Source of the DNA: Methylonatrum kenyense
GTDB taxonomy: Bacteria > Pseudomonadota > Gammaproteobacteria > Nitrococcales > Aquisalimonadaceae
DNA: 64,000 nt
Assembly (NCBI RefSeq): GCF_023195885.1
Contig: NZ_JALPKO010000006.1
Location: forward strand, 62,001 to 126,000
Direction: 5' to 3'
A program made the translations under genes and the position numbers. This document shows, piece by piece, positions 17,989-31,240 of the stretch. The number at the start of each line of letters is the position of its first letter. The first letter of the stretch is position 1. The notes under the pieces were generated by a model. The model had not been told where the DNA came from, did no database searches, and saw only the letters and a program-made list of their open reading frames with translations.

Positions 17989-19287
17989 ATGTCAGCGCTG
18001 CGCCCGGAGTCACTGCTGCATCGCCTGCCGGATGCCCGACGCTATCTTGTCGCCTTCAGCGGGGGCTGCGATTCGCTGGTCCTGCTGCACCTGATGCGGG
18101 CATTGCGTCCGCGGTTGTCCGCGACGCTGCAGGCGGCGCACGTCAATCATGGTCTCCACCCGGACGCAAGCCGATGGGCCGCGCACTGCCGTGCGGTCTG
18201 CAATGCCTGGGATATCCCGCTCATCAGCCACACCCTCAATCTGGATCCAGGCTCCAACCTGGAAGCGCGCGCCCGTGAAGCCCGTTACGCGGCGCTGGCG
18301 GCGGACCTGGACCGTGAAACGGTGCTGCTAACCGCGCATCATGCCGATGATCAGGCGGAAACGGTGTTGCTGCGGGTGCTGCGCGGCAGCGGGGTGAGCG
18401 GGCTGGGTGGCATCCGGCGACAACGCGGCCTTGGCGAGGGCCGTTTGGCGCGCCCGCTGCTGGACTGGCGGCGTGGCGAACTGCAGCACTACGCCGGGAT
18501 TCATTGCCCGCACTGGCTGGATGACCCGGCCAACCAGGATCTGATGCGGGATCGTAATTTCCTCAGGCACCGGATCATGCCTCCGCTACGCGAGCGTTGG
18601 ACGGCGGTCGAACGGGGCCTGGTTCAGCTGGCCGATGACGCAGCCGAGACCGACCAGCTGTTGGCGGAGTTGGCTCGGCTGGATGGTCTGAAAGGCGCGG
18701 CATCGATGCCGCTTGAGCGCATTCAGTCACTGCCGGAACACCGTGCCCGTAATCTGCTGCGCCACTGGATCCGTGATCAGGGCTTGCCGCTTCCGGGCCG
18801 GCGGCGGCTGGTTTCCGGCCTGCAAGCCCTGTGTTCCGCCGCCACCGACCGTGCTCCCGAACTGGTCTGGCCCGGTGGCCGGATCCGGCGCCATCGGCAT
18901 CAGCTGTACCTGGACCGGGGCGGGCCGCCGCCCGCCGTTCCGGATGTGGTCAAGCTGGCGGGCGCGGAGGAACGGCAGCTTTCCTGCGGGCGGTTGCGGT
19001 GGCAAGCGGGTGGATTCCTCGCCGCCGATGTGCTGGACACTGGCGATGTTCAACTTCGTTTCGGTGCCTTGCATACCCGATTGGTGCCGCTGGGGAGGCC
19101 GGCGAAACGCCTCGGGCGGCTGCTGCAGGAGGCGGGTGTGCCTCCCTGGCAGCGGCATGCCTGGCCGGTCCTCCGTACCCCTGAAGTGGTGCTGGCGGTG
19201 CCCGGAATCTGCGTTTGTGAAAGTCCCGCAGTAACCGATTCCCCATCCGGCCTGATGCCACTCTGGGAGCCCGATCCTGGTCTCTGA
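17989..19287 (+). CDS. tilS: tRNA(Ile)-lysidine synthase
   Basis: Converts the CAU-anticodon wobble cytidine of a minor tRNA-Ile to lysidine with ATP. 432 residues. The PP-loop is AFSGGCDSLVLLHLM, with HVNHGLHPDA and TAHHADDQAETVLLRVLRGSG following in family order. A central TilS domain and a C-terminal domain (from about residue 350) complete it. A GTG at 17974, five codons upstream, is an alternative start. Sits 31 bp after accA, its usual neighbour. Confidence 0.95.
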   Translation: MSALRPESLLHRLPDARRYLVAFSGGCDSLVLLHLMRALRPRLSATLQAAHVNHGLHPDASRWAAHCRAVCNAWDIPLISHTLNLDPGSNLEARAREARYAALAADLDRETVLLTAHHADDQAETVLLRVLRGSGVSGLGGIRRQRGLGEGRLARPLLDWRRGELQHYAGIHCPHWLDDPANQDLMRDRNFLRHRIMPPLRERWTAVERGLVQLADDAAETDQLLAELARLDGLKGAASMPLERIQSLPEHRARNLLRHWIRDQGLPLPGRRRLVSGLQALCSAATDRAPELVWPGGRIRRHRHQLYLDRGGPPPAVPDVVKLAGAEERQLSCGRLRWQAGGFLAADVLDTGDVQLRFGALHTRLVPLGRPAKRLGRLLQEAGVPPWQRHAWPVLRTPEVVLAVPGICVCESPAVTDSPSGLMPLWEPDPGL

Positions 19288-23255
<3,968 letters not shown>

Positions 23256-23338
23256 CGCGGGGCCGGTTTGGTCCCGGCTTCGTCCGGGACAGGTTGTTCC
23301 GAGCGACCCACGGCGGGGTTGGCCGGCGAGGAAACGCA

Positions 23339-23611
23339 ATGCGTGCATTGTTCGTGGTTCTCGGTGTCATGTTCCTGGTGCTGCAGTTCCAGCTCTGGTC
23401 GCCGGATGGCGGTCTGCCTCAGGTCTGGCAGCTCAGCACGACCCTGGCTGAGCAGGAAGCCGAGAACCAGGCATTGAGGGAGCGAAACGAGGCGCTCGAT
23501 GCCGATGTGCGGGATCTGAAGGACGGGCTCGAGGCCATGGAAGAACGGGCGCGCAGCGAGCTTGGCATGATTCGGGACGACGAGACCTTCTATCAGGTCA
23601 TCGAACGGTGA
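23339..23611 (+). CDS. ftsB: Cell division protein FtsB
   Basis: Small bitopic divisome protein that forms a complex with FtsL and FtsQ. 90 residues: one membrane segment at the N-terminus (LFVVLGVMFLVLQFQLW), then a heptad coiled coil (LAEQEAENQALRERNEALDADVRDL) and the acidic EERARSELGMIRDDETFYQV typical of FtsB. ATG at 23339 with GAGG upstream. The stop overlaps the GTG start of ispD. Confidence 0.94.
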   Translation: MRALFVVLGVMFLVLQFQLWSPDGGLPQVWQLSTTLAEQEAENQALRERNEALDADVRDLKDGLEAMEERARSELGMIRDDETFYQVIER

Positions 23612-24327
23612 GTCAGTCGGGCGTCTGGGCGATTGTGCCGGCAGCGGGAGTTGGTCGGCGCATGGGGGCCGCGATACCCAAGCAATATCTGCCCCTGGCG
23701 GGGCGTTCGGTGTTGCACTGGGCGCTTGCGGTGCTGCTGGATGCGCCCCAGGTCAAGGGTTGTGTGCTGGCCATCGACCCGAAGGACCGTTATTGGCCGG
23801 AATTCCGGCCGGCCACCGACAAGCCGCTGCATGTGGTTGATGGTGGCGCCGAACGCTTCCAGTCGGTTTTCAACACCCTCGATTTCCTGCTGAAGCTCGC
23901 CCCTCCCGGGGCCCGTGTGCTGGTGCATGACGGGGTACGCCCATGCCTCGCCGCTGCGGCACTCCAACGCCTGCTAAACCAGGGGCTCGCCAGCGAGAGC
24001 GGTGCCCTGCTCGCGGTACCGGTTCGGGATACACTGAAGCGGCAGGATCCGGCCGGGTGTGTCGAACGTACCGCAGACCGGCAGGATCTCTGGCAGGCCC
24101 AGACCCCGCAATTGTTCCCGCTGGGCCTGCTGCATCGCGCGCTGGGCAGGGTCATCGCCGAGGGTTTGCATGTGACCGACGAGGCCCAGGCCGTGGAGGC
24201 ATTGGGCCTTCGACCGCGGCTGGTGGAGGGCAGTGTCTCCAACCTCAAGATCACCCGACCGGATGACCTGCCCCTGGCCGAAGCCATCCTGCGGGCCCGG
24301 ACCGCCACCGACAAGGGGTCAGACTGA
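23608..24327 (+). CDS. ispD: 2-C-methyl-D-erythritol 4-phosphate cytidylyltransferase
   Basis: MEP-pathway enzyme that attaches CMP to methylerythritol 4-phosphate. 239 residues. The nucleotide-binding motif is VPAAGVGRRMGAAIPKQYLPL; VHDGVRPC, VPVRDTLKR and TPQLFP follow as in the family. GTG start overlapping ftsB. Directly upstream of ispF, the enzyme two steps later in the same pathway. Confidence 0.97.
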   Translation: MSQSGVWAIVPAAGVGRRMGAAIPKQYLPLAGRSVLHWALAVLLDAPQVKGCVLAIDPKDRYWPEFRPATDKPLHVVDGGAERFQSVFNTLDFLLKLAPPGARVLVHDGVRPCLAAAALQRLLNQGLASESGALLAVPVRDTLKRQDPAGCVERTADRQDLWQAQTPQLFPLGLLHRALGRVIAEGLHVTDEAQAVEALGLRPRLVEGSVSNLKITRPDDLPLAEAILRARTATDKGSD

Positions 24328-24813
24328 ATGTTTCGTATAGGCCAGGGAATCGATGTGCATGCCTTTGCGGCCGGCCGGCGCCTGCTGCTTGGCGGCGTCG
24401 AGATACCACACAGCCAGGGTCTTGCCGCGCATTCGGACGGTGACGTGATCCTGCATGCGCTGTGTGACGCGCTGCTCGGCGCGGCGGCGCTGGGCGATAT
24501 CGGCCAGCATTTTCCGGACAGCAGCGCCGACTGGAAGGATGCCGACAGCCGCGACTTGCTACGCCGCGTGCAGACCATAGTGACCGGTCACGGCCTGCAA
24601 CTGGTCAACGCCGATATTACCGTGGTTGCGCAACAACCCAAGCTTGCGCCGTGGATCCCGCAGATGCGTGAGTGCATCGCCGCCGACCTGCAGGTGGAAT
24701 CCGGCTGCATCAGCGTCAAGGCGACCACCAGTGAATGGCTCGGTTTCACCGGACGTGAAGAGGGCATACTCGCCTCGGCTGTGGTCTTGCTGCAGAGTCC
24801 GGATGGCGGCTGA
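24328..24813 (+). CDS. ispF: 2-C-methyl-D-erythritol 2,4-cyclodiphosphate synthase
   Basis: Cyclises CDP-ME2P to MEcPP in isoprenoid synthesis; homotrimer with a zinc site at subunit interfaces. 161 residues, standard length. Starts [19 protein letters not shown], whose D-x-H supplies metal ligands; then [29 protein letters not shown] and [18 protein letters not shown]. Abuts ispD and overlaps the truD start by 11 bases. Confidence 0.97.
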   Translation: MFRIGQGIDVHAFAAGRRLLLGGVEIPHSQGLAAHSDGDVILHALCDALLGAAALGDIGQHFPDSSADWKDADSRDLLRRVQTIVTGHGLQLVNADITVVAQQPKLAPWIPQMRECIAADLQVESGCISVKATTSEWLGFTGREEGILASAVVLLQSPDGG

Positions 24814-25828
24814 CCTGGCAACTGCGTGGCATGGTTTGCCGCATGCCTTTGGCAAACCCGGGCTGTGCGGCAAGCTTCGCCAACGACCCGAGGATTTCCA
24901 GGTCAGTGAGCAACTGTCGTTTACCCCGTCCGGTGACGGCGAACACCTGCTGCTGCAGATCCGCAAGAGCGGCTGGAATACCGGCGACGTCGCGAGCTGG
25001 CTGTCTCGGGCGCTGGGTGTGAAACGACGCAGCGTGACCTTTGCCGGACGCAAGGACCGGCACGCGGTCACGGAGCAGTGGTTTGGCGTGCACCTGCCAG
25101 GCCGCTGGCCCGACCTGCCGGAGCTTCCGCCGGGCCTGGAATTACTCCAGTCAACGCGACATGGCCGCAAGCTGCGTCTCGGGGCCCTGCGCGCCAATCG
25201 CTTCCGCATACGGCTTACCGAACTGCAGGGGCCCCGTGAGGTACTGCATCGACGGCTGGTGCGGATCGCCCGCCGGGGCGTGCCGAATTATTTCGGGGCC
25301 CAGCGTTTCGGCATCGATGGCGGCAATCTGGCGGGCGCCGAGCGCCTGTTCCGGGGGCAGCGGGTCAGCGATCGTCCCCTGCGCGGCCTGTATCTGTCCG
25401 CGGCGCGGGCCCTGCTGTTCAATCAGGTGCTGGCCCAGCGGGTGCGGCGGAACTGCTGGGACCAGGCTCTGCCCGGTGACCTGATGACGTTCTCCGGGAG
25501 TCGCAGCATCTTTCCGGCGGACGATACGACTGCCTGTGATCCCCGAATCATGGCGCTGGACCTGCATCCCACGGGTCCCCTGCCGGGGATTCCGGGCATG
25601 CAGCCGGAAGCCGCGGCAAGGGAGCTCGAGGAGCGGGTGCTGCAAGGCCATGCTCCGATGTTGCAGGTCCTGCTGGATTACCGGCTGCGTGCGGAACGCC
25701 GGGCGCTCCGGCTACCCGTTGCGGAACTCGGCTGGTTCGAGGAGGACGGCGCGCTGGCGTTGAGTTTTTCGCTGCCGCCGGGCGCATTCGCGACCGCTGT
25801 TATTCGGGAAATAATAGATATTGTTTAA
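24803..25828 (+). CDS. truD: tRNA pseudouridine(13) synthase TruD
   Basis: Isomerises U13 in the D-arm of tRNA-Glu. 341 residues from the ATG at 24803, which overlaps ispF; sequence upstream is the ispF shadow. The catalytic Asp lies in [15 protein letters not shown], and [11 protein letters not shown] is the second conserved TruD motif. The N-terminal [14 protein letters not shown] also fits. The TAA stop lies at the beginning of an AT-rich GTTTTAC repeat array. Confidence 0.95.
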   Translation: MAADLATAWHGLPHAFGKPGLCGKLRQRPEDFQVSEQLSFTPSGDGEHLLLQIRKSGWNTGDVASWLSRALGVKRRSVTFAGRKDRHAVTEQWFGVHLPGRWPDLPELPPGLELLQSTRHGRKLRLGALRANRFRIRLTELQGPREVLHRRLVRIARRGVPNYFGAQRFGIDGGNLAGAERLFRGQRVSDRPLRGLYLSAARALLFNQVLAQRVRRNCWDQALPGDLMTFSGSRSIFPADDTTACDPRIMALDLHPTGPLPGIPGMQPEAAARELEERVLQGHAPMLQVLLDYRLRAERRALRLPVAELGWFEEDGALALSFSLPPGAFATAVIREIIDIV

Positions 25829-25905
25829 CGTTTTACGTTTTATGTTTTACGTAAAACCTTAAACATTAAACCTAAAACGTTAAACGTTAAACGTAAAACG
25901 CGAGG
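25825..25905. repeat. AT-rich GTTTTAC/GTTTAAC heptamer repeat array (long copy)
   Basis: About 80 bp made almost wholly of the units GTTTAAC, GTTTTAC and GTTTTATG, first in one orientation and, after a central ACGTAAAAC, in the other. The whole is an imperfect long inverted repeat. It overlaps the truD stop and ends 4 bp before the stop of the convergent smr gene. A shorter relative lies at 9905-9934. A bidirectional transcription end is one possible role. Confidence 0.8.
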
Positions 25906-25909
25906 GCCG

Positions 25910-26443
25910 TCAGGCCCGAAGCAACACATACACCGCGCCGGTGCCGCCGTCGACCGGGCGGGCGGAGGTGAAGGCGATGATCTCGTCCCATTGCCTGAGC
26001 CACCGGTCGAGCTTTCCCTTGAGGACCGGTCCACGATTGCTGGAACGATGCCCCTTGCCATGAATGATGCGGACGCAACGACGATCCTGGGCACGACTCT
26101 CTGCGATGAACTGCTGGACAGCCTCACGTGCCACCGGCACCGTCATGCCGTGTAGATCCAGTTCGTCCTGAACCGTGTACTGGCCGCGCCGCAACTTGCG
26201 CATGACCCGTCGTTGCACACCGGGCCGGGCGAAGTAGAGTTCCTCGCCGGTTTCCATCGTCACCGGATCGATGTCGTGCACCAGCAGTTCCCGCACCACC
26301 GCGGCCTCATCGGCGGCGCGCTGTTGCGGTACGGGTTTCGGGCGAGGCCAGTCGCCGGTCACCTGCCGCTGATCCCGCAAACGCCGAACGTCAGCCATCG
26401 CCTCCTGAAACAGGCGTCGGTCCTCGTCATCGTCATCGTTCAT
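25910..26443 (-). CDS. Smr-domain protein (SmrA/SmrB-like)
   Basis: 177-residue protein with an acidic N-terminus (MNDDDDEDRRLFQEAM), a linker, and a C-terminal Smr domain carrying ELDLHGMTVPVAREAV and RIIHGKGHRS. These are the DLHG and HGKG motifs of Smr nucleases, including SmrB, which cleaves mRNA at collided ribosomes, and SmrA. Length and layout resemble the stand-alone enterobacterial-type Smr proteins; I cannot tell SmrA from SmrB. Transcribed towards truD and divergently from surE; an ATG three codons upstream (26452) is an alternative start. Confidence 0.88.
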   Translation of the reverse strand: MNDDDDEDRRLFQEAMADVRRLRDQRQVTGDWPRPKPVPQQRAADEAAVVRELLVHDIDPVTMETGEELYFARPGVQRRVMRKLRRGQYTVQDELDLHGMTVPVAREAVQQFIAESRAQDRRCVRIIHGKGHRSSNRGPVLKGKLDRWLRQWDEIIAFTSARPVDGGTGAVYVLLRA

Positions 26444-26620
26444 CGACAGCATCCCTCATGGCCCGGCTTCGGCGCAGCCCTGTCTGGCCTGGGACAATGA
26501 TCGTCCCTTCGGCATTCCGTTTTGTGACCCGTTGTGCTGATGCAGCGCGCGATTCGACCAGTATACTAGCCGCTTGGTCGGGCCTGGCTGGCGACAGGAA
26601 CAGGGGGTCGAGCGGTATCG

Positions 26621-27376
26621 ATGCACATTCTGGTAAGTAATGACGACGGCTACATGGCGCCCGGGATCCAGCGCCTGGCAAAGGAACTCGAGGCGCTTGG
26701 CGATATCACCGTCGTCGCGCCGGATCGGGACCGTAGTGGCGCGAGTAATTCGCTAACGCTGGATTTGCCGATTCGGGCCCGCGAGGTGGAGCCGCGCCAG
26801 TACCGGGTCGAGGGCACGCCGACCGATTGCGTGCACCTGGCGGTAACCGGGCTGTTGCAGGACGAGCCGGATATGGTGGTTTCGGGCATCAATGCCGGGG
26901 CCAACATGGGCGATGACGTGCTCTACAGCGGTACTGTCGCGGCCGCCACCGAGGGTCGTTTCCTGGGGCTTCCGGCCATCGCCGTCTCACTCTGCTCGCA
27001 TGCCCCGGATCACTACGGGACCGCGGCACGAGTGGCGGTGATGTTGGTGCAACGCTTGCTACATGATCCACTGCCCACGGATACCATTCTCAATGTCAAT
27101 GTGCCGGATCTGCCCTGGGACCAGCTCCGTGGATTTGAGGCGACCCGGCTCGGCCAACGCCATCGCGCCGAGAGCGCAATCCGTTCGGAGGATCCCCGGG
27201 GTCGGCCGATCTACTGGATCGGCCCGCCGGGGAGTGAGCAGGATGCCGGGCAGGGCACCGATTTTCACGCGGTGCGGCGGGGTTTCGTCTCGATCACGCC
27301 GATCCAGGTTGACCTGACGCGCTATGAGGCGCTGGACAAGGTGGCCGGTTGGATCTCGGGCCTGGGGCAGGACTGA
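26621..27376 (+). CDS. surE: 5'/3'-nucleotidase SurE
   Basis: Metal-dependent nucleoside monophosphate phosphatase linked to stationary-phase survival. 251 residues. The start [16 protein letters not shown] holds the two metal-binding aspartates. Then [16 protein letters not shown] and [26 protein letters not shown], all diagnostic. The stop and the pcm start share a base (TGATG). surE-pcm-(yqaA)-nlpD-rpoS is the standard gammaproteobacterial stress cluster. Confidence 0.97.
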   Translation: MHILVSNDDGYMAPGIQRLAKELEALGDITVVAPDRDRSGASNSLTLDLPIRAREVEPRQYRVEGTPTDCVHLAVTGLLQDEPDMVVSGINAGANMGDDVLYSGTVAAATEGRFLGLPAIAVSLCSHAPDHYGTAARVAVMLVQRLLHDPLPTDTILNVNVPDLPWDQLRGFEATRLGQRHRAESAIRSEDPRGRPIYWIGPPGSEQDAGQGTDFHAVRRGFVSITPIQVDLTRYEALDKVAGWISGLGQD

Positions 27377-28035
27377 TGTCGGTACTGATGCACGGCATCG
27401 GCATGACATCGAAGCGCACGCGGGAGCGCCTGCTCAAGCGTTTGCGCGAGAAAGGCATCAGCAACGAGCAGGTGCTCGATGTGATGCGGGTCGTGCCACG
27501 GCACCTGTTCGTGGACGAGGCGCTTGCCAGCCGGGCCTACGATGACACGGCCCTGCCCATCGGTTACGGCCAGACGATTTCGCAGCCCTGGGTTGTGGCC
27601 CGGATGACCGAGGCGTTGATCGAGGGTGGATGTCCCGAATCGGTGCTCGAAATTGGCACCGGTTCCGGCTATCAGGCTGCGATTCTCGGCTGCCTGGTCG
27701 ATCAGGTCTACACGCTGGAGCGCATTCGTGCGCTCGCTGCCCTGGCCAGGGAGCGCATGCGCCGGTTCGGTTTGAAAAATGTACACGTGCGTTACGGCGA
27801 TGGATTTCGGGGCTGGGCAGCGCATGGCCCTTTTCAGGCAATTCTCCTGACCGCGGCCCCAGCGGGTGTTCCTGATGAATTGTTCCAGCAGCTCGCTGAT
27901 GGTGGTCGCCTGATCGCCCCGGTCGGCTCACGGGACGTGCAGGAACTGATCCGAGTCACGCGCCGTGGCGACCGACTGGAGCGGGAGGTCCTGGATCGGG
28001 TGGTTTTCGTGCCGATGCTCGGCGGTACCCAGTGA
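27376..28035 (+). CDS. pcm: Protein-L-isoaspartate O-methyltransferase
   Basis: Uses SAM to methylate isoaspartyl residues in aged proteins as the first step of repair. 219 residues; the ATG at 27376 overlaps the surE stop. Family motifs: VPRHLFVDEALASRAYDDTALPIGYGQTISQP, the SAM-binding VLEIGTGSGYQAAIL, and LTAAPAGVPDELFQQLADGGRLIAPVG. Coupled to surE and, by a GTGA overlap, to the next gene. Confidence 0.97.
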   Translation: MSVLMHGIGMTSKRTRERLLKRLREKGISNEQVLDVMRVVPRHLFVDEALASRAYDDTALPIGYGQTISQPWVVARMTEALIEGGCPESVLEIGTGSGYQAAILGCLVDQVYTLERIRALAALARERMRRFGLKNVHVRYGDGFRGWAAHGPFQAILLTAAPAGVPDELFQQLADGGRLIAPVGSRDVQELIRVTRRGDRLEREVLDRVVFVPMLGGTQ

Positions 28036-28613
28036 CCCGACTGTTCAGCGGCCTGTATCTGCGGATGTTGCGCTGGGCGGCGCACCGGCACGCGCCGCGC
28101 TATCTGGCGGTACTGAGCTTCGCCGAGTCGTCGTTTTTTCCGATCCCGCCCGATGTCATGCTCATGCCCATGGCGCTGGCCCAGCCGCGGCGTGCCATGC
28201 ATTTCGCCCTGATCACCACCGTGGCCTCGGTGCTGGGCGGGGTGCTCGGCTACCTGATCGGTTATTTCGCGATGGGCCTGGCCGAGCCCATCATTATTGC
28301 AGCCGGCCAGGAGGAGGCGTTGCAGACCGCGCGGGAGTGGTTCCTGACCTGGGGCTTCTGGGTCGTCCTGCTGGCCGGGTTTTCGCCGATTCCCTACAAG
28401 GTTTTCACGGTTGCCGCAGGTGGCATGGCACTGGCCCTGCTGCCCTTCGTGCTTGCTTCCCTGATCGGCCGGGGGGCACGCTTTTTCCTGGTGGCCGGCG
28501 TTGTCGCCTGGGGTGGTCCCAGAATCGAACCCTGGATCCGCCGTTATGTCGACATTCTCGGTTGGCTAGGTGTGATACTGCTGGTTCTGTTGTACCTGTT
28601 CTACGTACACTGA
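28032..28613 (+). CDS. YqaA family inner membrane protein (VTT/DedA-like)
   Basis: 193-residue integral membrane protein of the YqaA branch of the VTT/DedA-like family. Features: RYLAVLSFAESSFFPIPPDVMLMPMAL, hydrophobic segments around ALITTVASVLGGVLGYLIGYFAMG, the re-entrant-type WVVLLAGFSPIPYKVFTVAAGGM, and a last membrane helix ending in FYVH. GTG start overlaps pcm. Members commonly lie between pcm and nlpD; relatives are implicated in lipid handling, but the role of this one is unknown. Confidence 0.9.
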   Translation: MTRLFSGLYLRMLRWAAHRHAPRYLAVLSFAESSFFPIPPDVMLMPMALAQPRRAMHFALITTVASVLGGVLGYLIGYFAMGLAEPIIIAAGQEEALQTAREWFLTWGFWVVLLAGFSPIPYKVFTVAAGGMALALLPFVLASLIGRGARFFLVAGVVAWGGPRIEPWIRRYVDILGWLGVILLVLLYLFYVH

Positions 28614-28695
28614 GATCAGCCGAACTCGCGGCGATCCCGAACCTGGCTGCGTGTTTGGCGGACGCTGGCGCTGTCCATCGATACAAGGGCTGTTC

Positions 28696-29460
28696 ATGTC
28701 GTTGCGGTTGGTCCTGCTGCTGCTTTGCTGTTGTCTGCTGGCGGCCTGCGCCCGGGACACCTATGCGCCGGTCTCCGACCGTGGCGGCGCCCGGGGTGAC
28801 AGCTACACGGTCAGTCGCGGCGACACGCTCTACGGCATCGCATTCAGGCACAACGTCGACTACCGGGACCTTGCCCGCTGGAACAACATCCGCTCGCCCT
28901 ACACGATCTATCCCGGTCAGGAGCTACGGCTGGCAGGCGATACCCGCCGCACCGCCCAGGCCGGGCGACCGACCCGGTCCGCCGGTGGCAGCCAGGCCAC
29001 CGGATCCTCGCCGTCCACGCCCAGCCGAAGCAACGGCGCGGCTGGCAGCCGAGAGCAGACGACTTCCCCACCACGCCGGGCAAGCACCGAGATCGACTGG
29101 AAATGGCCGACCGACGGCAGCGTAAGCAAGACCTTTTCCGCCGATGCCGATGGCAAGCAGGGCATCAATATAGGCGGCTCTGCCGGACAGGCCGTTCGCG
29201 CCGCGGCGCCTGGCCGGGTGGTCTACAGTGGAAGCGGGCTGGTCGGCTACGGCAACCTGGTGATCATCAAGCACGACGGTGATTACCTGACCGCTTACGG
29301 CTACAACCAGGAATTGCTGGTCGACGAGGGCGCTGAAGTCTCGGTCGGGCAGGAGATTGCGCGCATGGGCCGCAATGGCGCCGAGAGCATGTTGCATTTC
29401 GAGTTGCGCCGCGAAGGCAAGCCCGTGGATCCGCTGGGTTACCTTCCGGCGGAGCCGTAG
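28696..29460 (+). CDS. nlpD: Lipoprotein NlpD, LysM-LytM activator
   Basis: Outer membrane lipoprotein that activates the amidase AmiC at the septum. 254 residues. Signal peptide with lipobox LLAAC (Cys 18), LysM domain (YTVSRGDTLYGIAFRHN to YPGQELRL), a Ser/Thr/Gly-rich linker, then a LytM/M23 domain. The M23 metal-binding histidine region reads KQGINIGG, with no His, so the domain is degenerate and non-catalytic, as in E. coli NlpD. The TAG stop coincides with the TA of an inverted-repeat element (29458). Confidence 0.95.
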   Translation: MSLRLVLLLLCCCLLAACARDTYAPVSDRGGARGDSYTVSRGDTLYGIAFRHNVDYRDLARWNNIRSPYTIYPGQELRLAGDTRRTAQAGRPTRSAGGSQATGSSPSTPSRSNGAAGSREQTTSPPRRASTEIDWKWPTDGSVSKTFSADADGKQGINIGGSAGQAVRAAAPGRVVYSGSGLVGYGNLVIIKHDGDYLTAYGYNQELLVDEGAEVSVGQEIARMGRNGAESMLHFELRREGKPVDPLGYLPAEP

Positions 29461-29624
29461 GGGACACACTGATCTCTTCCGGCGTCTGCGCCCAAGACCG
29501 GTTTTGGTCATCTGGCAAGGCGCGCCACCGGCCCGGTAGCTCTGGTTCCCGAATCGGCACCGCGCCTTGCCTCGGCAAAATGCGGACTCCAACGCAGGCG
29601 TGCGAATAGATCAGTGTTTCCCCA
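29458..29624. mobile_element. Degenerate copy of the inverted-repeat element
   Basis: Left end TAGGGGACACACTGATC overlaps the nlpD stop codon. The right end is GATCAGTGTTTCCCCA. The interior keeps GACCGGTTTTGGTCATCTGG, a shortened GGTAGC core, and AATGCGGACTCCAACGCAGG. These are the two outer arms of the full copies with the middle deleted. About 167 bp; the right-hand TA has decayed to CA. Confidence 0.8.
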
Positions 29625-29662
29625 CGCGGGGTTGTGTCCGGTTCCTTTAAGGAGATTAAGCG

Positions 29663-30001
29663 ATGCGAGACGAGCTTCCTGCCAGCGCAGGCGATCTGGC
29701 TGAAGATTATCCGGAAGTCTGGGAGGCCTATGCGGCGCTTGGCGAAAGCTGTGCGGATGCCGGTCCGCTGGATGAGCGGGAACGCCGCCTGGTCAAACTC
29801 GCCCTGGCAGTGGCGCTTGGCAGCGAGGGTGCGACGCACTCGCATGCCCGGCAGGCACTGGAGGCCGGGCTTGACCCCGAGGACATTCGGCATGTGGCGC
29901 TGCTGGCGGTGACGACGCTCGGTTTTCCGCGAGCGGTCGCGGCGCTGACCTGGATTGATGACGTGCTGGATGGTGACGAGGAGTCGGACGAGGACGGTTG
30001 A
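29663..30001 (+). CDS. Carboxymuconolactone decarboxylase/AhpD-like protein
   Basis: 112-residue single-domain CMD/AhpD-fold protein: LDERERRLVKLALAVALGSEGATHSHARQALEAGLDPEDIRHVALLAVTTLGFPRAVAAL. The AhpD active-site CxxC is replaced by ATHSHA, so a peroxidase-partner role is unlikely; function unknown. It has a strong AAGGAG ribosome site and a very acidic C-terminus. It sits between nlpD and rpoS, which are usually adjacent, directly after an inverted-repeat element. Confidence 0.85.
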   Translation: MRDELPASAGDLAEDYPEVWEAYAALGESCADAGPLDERERRLVKLALAVALGSEGATHSHARQALEAGLDPEDIRHVALLAVTTLGFPRAVAALTWIDDVLDGDEESDEDG

Positions 30002-30066
30002 CGGGTTCGGGCATGAGCTTGTGAACAGGTCTTGTAGATGCTCCGTACACCATTTTAATCAGGGGC

Positions 30067-30095
30067 TTGCAGCGTTTTTGGGGCAGGCATATAGT
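30067..30095 (+). promoter_or_regulatory. Predicted sigma70-type promoter for rpoS
   Basis: TTGCAG at 30067-30072 and TATAGT at 30090-30095 are separated by exactly 17 bp. The pair lies 40 bp upstream of the rpoS ATG. The downstream leader is short. Other rpoS promoters inside nlpD, known in E. coli, cannot be judged here. Confidence 0.6.
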
Positions 30096-30134
30096 GCTTC
30101 GTAAGGGTTTTCCAACAACCTCCCTGCACGCCTG

Positions 30135-31181
30135 ATGACGCTGGCGCGCTCATCTGCGATGCAGGCCAAGGAGCGTGCCGCGCTGGGGGATGCCATGGCC
30201 GAAAGACGTTCATCCGGAGTTGAGGAGGTCCAGTTCCCGCATCAAGTCGACGAGCGTTTTCTGGATGCACGCGAGGATGAGCAGATCGCCGCGTCCGCAT
30301 CCGGCGAACTCGACAATCCCAGTTTTTCGCCGGGTGAATACGGCGGCGCCAGTCTTGATGCCACCCAAATCTATCTCAACGAAATAGGCTTTTCACCGCT
30401 GCTTACCGCGGAGGAGGAGGTCTATTTCTCCCGCCGTGCGCAGCGTGGCTGTGAAGAGTCGCGGCGCAGAATGATCGAGAGCAATCTGCGCCTGGTGGTC
30501 AAGATTTCCCGCCGCTACATGAATCGTGGGCTGGCCTTCCTCGACCTGATCGAAGAGGGCAACCTGGGTCTGATCCGGGCGGTGGAAAAGTTCGACCCGG
30601 AACGCGGTTTCCGTTTCTCGACATACGCCACCTGGTGGATTCGGCAGACCATAGAGCGCGCCATCATGAATCAGACGCGCACCATCCGGTTGCCGATTCA
30701 TATTATCAAGGAAATCAACCAGTACCTGCGTGCATCTCGACAACTTGCTCAGCAGCTTGACCATGAGCCCACGGCCGATGAGATTGCGGAGTTGCTTGAC
30801 CGTCCGCTGGAGGACGTGCAGCGGATGATTGGCTTGAACGAGGGTACGACTTCGGTCGACACGCCGATCGGCAAGGACGCGGACCGCGTGCTGCTGGATG
30901 CGATTCCCGACGACAACAATCCGGATCCATCGGACCTGCTGCAGGACGGAGACGTGCTGGCGCATCTCGAGCACTGGCTTGAGGAATTGACCGACAAGCA
31001 GCGCGCCGTGGTGGAACGTCGGTTTGGCCTGCACGGCCGCGAGCGGGCCACGCTCGAGGAGGTGGGCAACGAGATCGGCGTGACCCGGGAACGGGTTCGC
31101 CAGATCCAGATCGATGCCCTGCGCAAACTGCGCGAGATCATGGAGCGCCAGGGTTTCTCGCAGGATGCGGTGTTTGGCTAG
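30135..31181 (+). CDS. rpoS: RNA polymerase sigma factor RpoS
   Basis: Stationary-phase/general stress sigma factor. 348 residues. Region 1.2 ([21 protein letters not shown]), region 2 ([61 protein letters not shown]), region 3 and region 4 ([32 protein letters not shown]) are all intact. The RpoS-specific context nlpD-rpoS distinguishes it from RpoD and RpoH. In-frame ATGs at 30159 and 30195 are alternative starts. Confidence 0.96.
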   Translation: MTLARSSAMQAKERAALGDAMAERRSSGVEEVQFPHQVDERFLDAREDEQIAASASGELDNPSFSPGEYGGASLDATQIYLNEIGFSPLLTAEEEVYFSRRAQRGCEESRRRMIESNLRLVVKISRRYMNRGLAFLDLIEEGNLGLIRAVEKFDPERGFRFSTYATWWIRQTIERAIMNQTRTIRLPIHIIKEINQYLRASRQLAQQLDHEPTADEIAELLDRPLEDVQRMIGLNEGTTSVDTPIGKDADRVLLDAIPDDNNPDPSDLLQDGDVLAHLEHWLEELTDKQRAVVERRFGLHGRERATLEEVGNEIGVTRERVRQIQIDALRKLREIMERQGFSQDAVFG

Positions 31182-31240
31182 ACAGCGCCGCGGGGCTTGG
31201 ACCGCCTGAGAATCCTGTGCGAGCGAAGCCGGGTTTCGGT

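Noticed and set aside
26539-26567. Promoter for surE with -10 TATACT at 26562-26567
   Set aside because: The -10 is good, but no acceptable -35 lies 16-18 bp upstream (the nearest, TTGTGC, is 24 bp away).
28651-28695. Upstream in-frame extension of nlpD
   Set aside because: Starting at 28696 gives a textbook lipoprotein signal peptide with Cys 18; the longer version would bury it.
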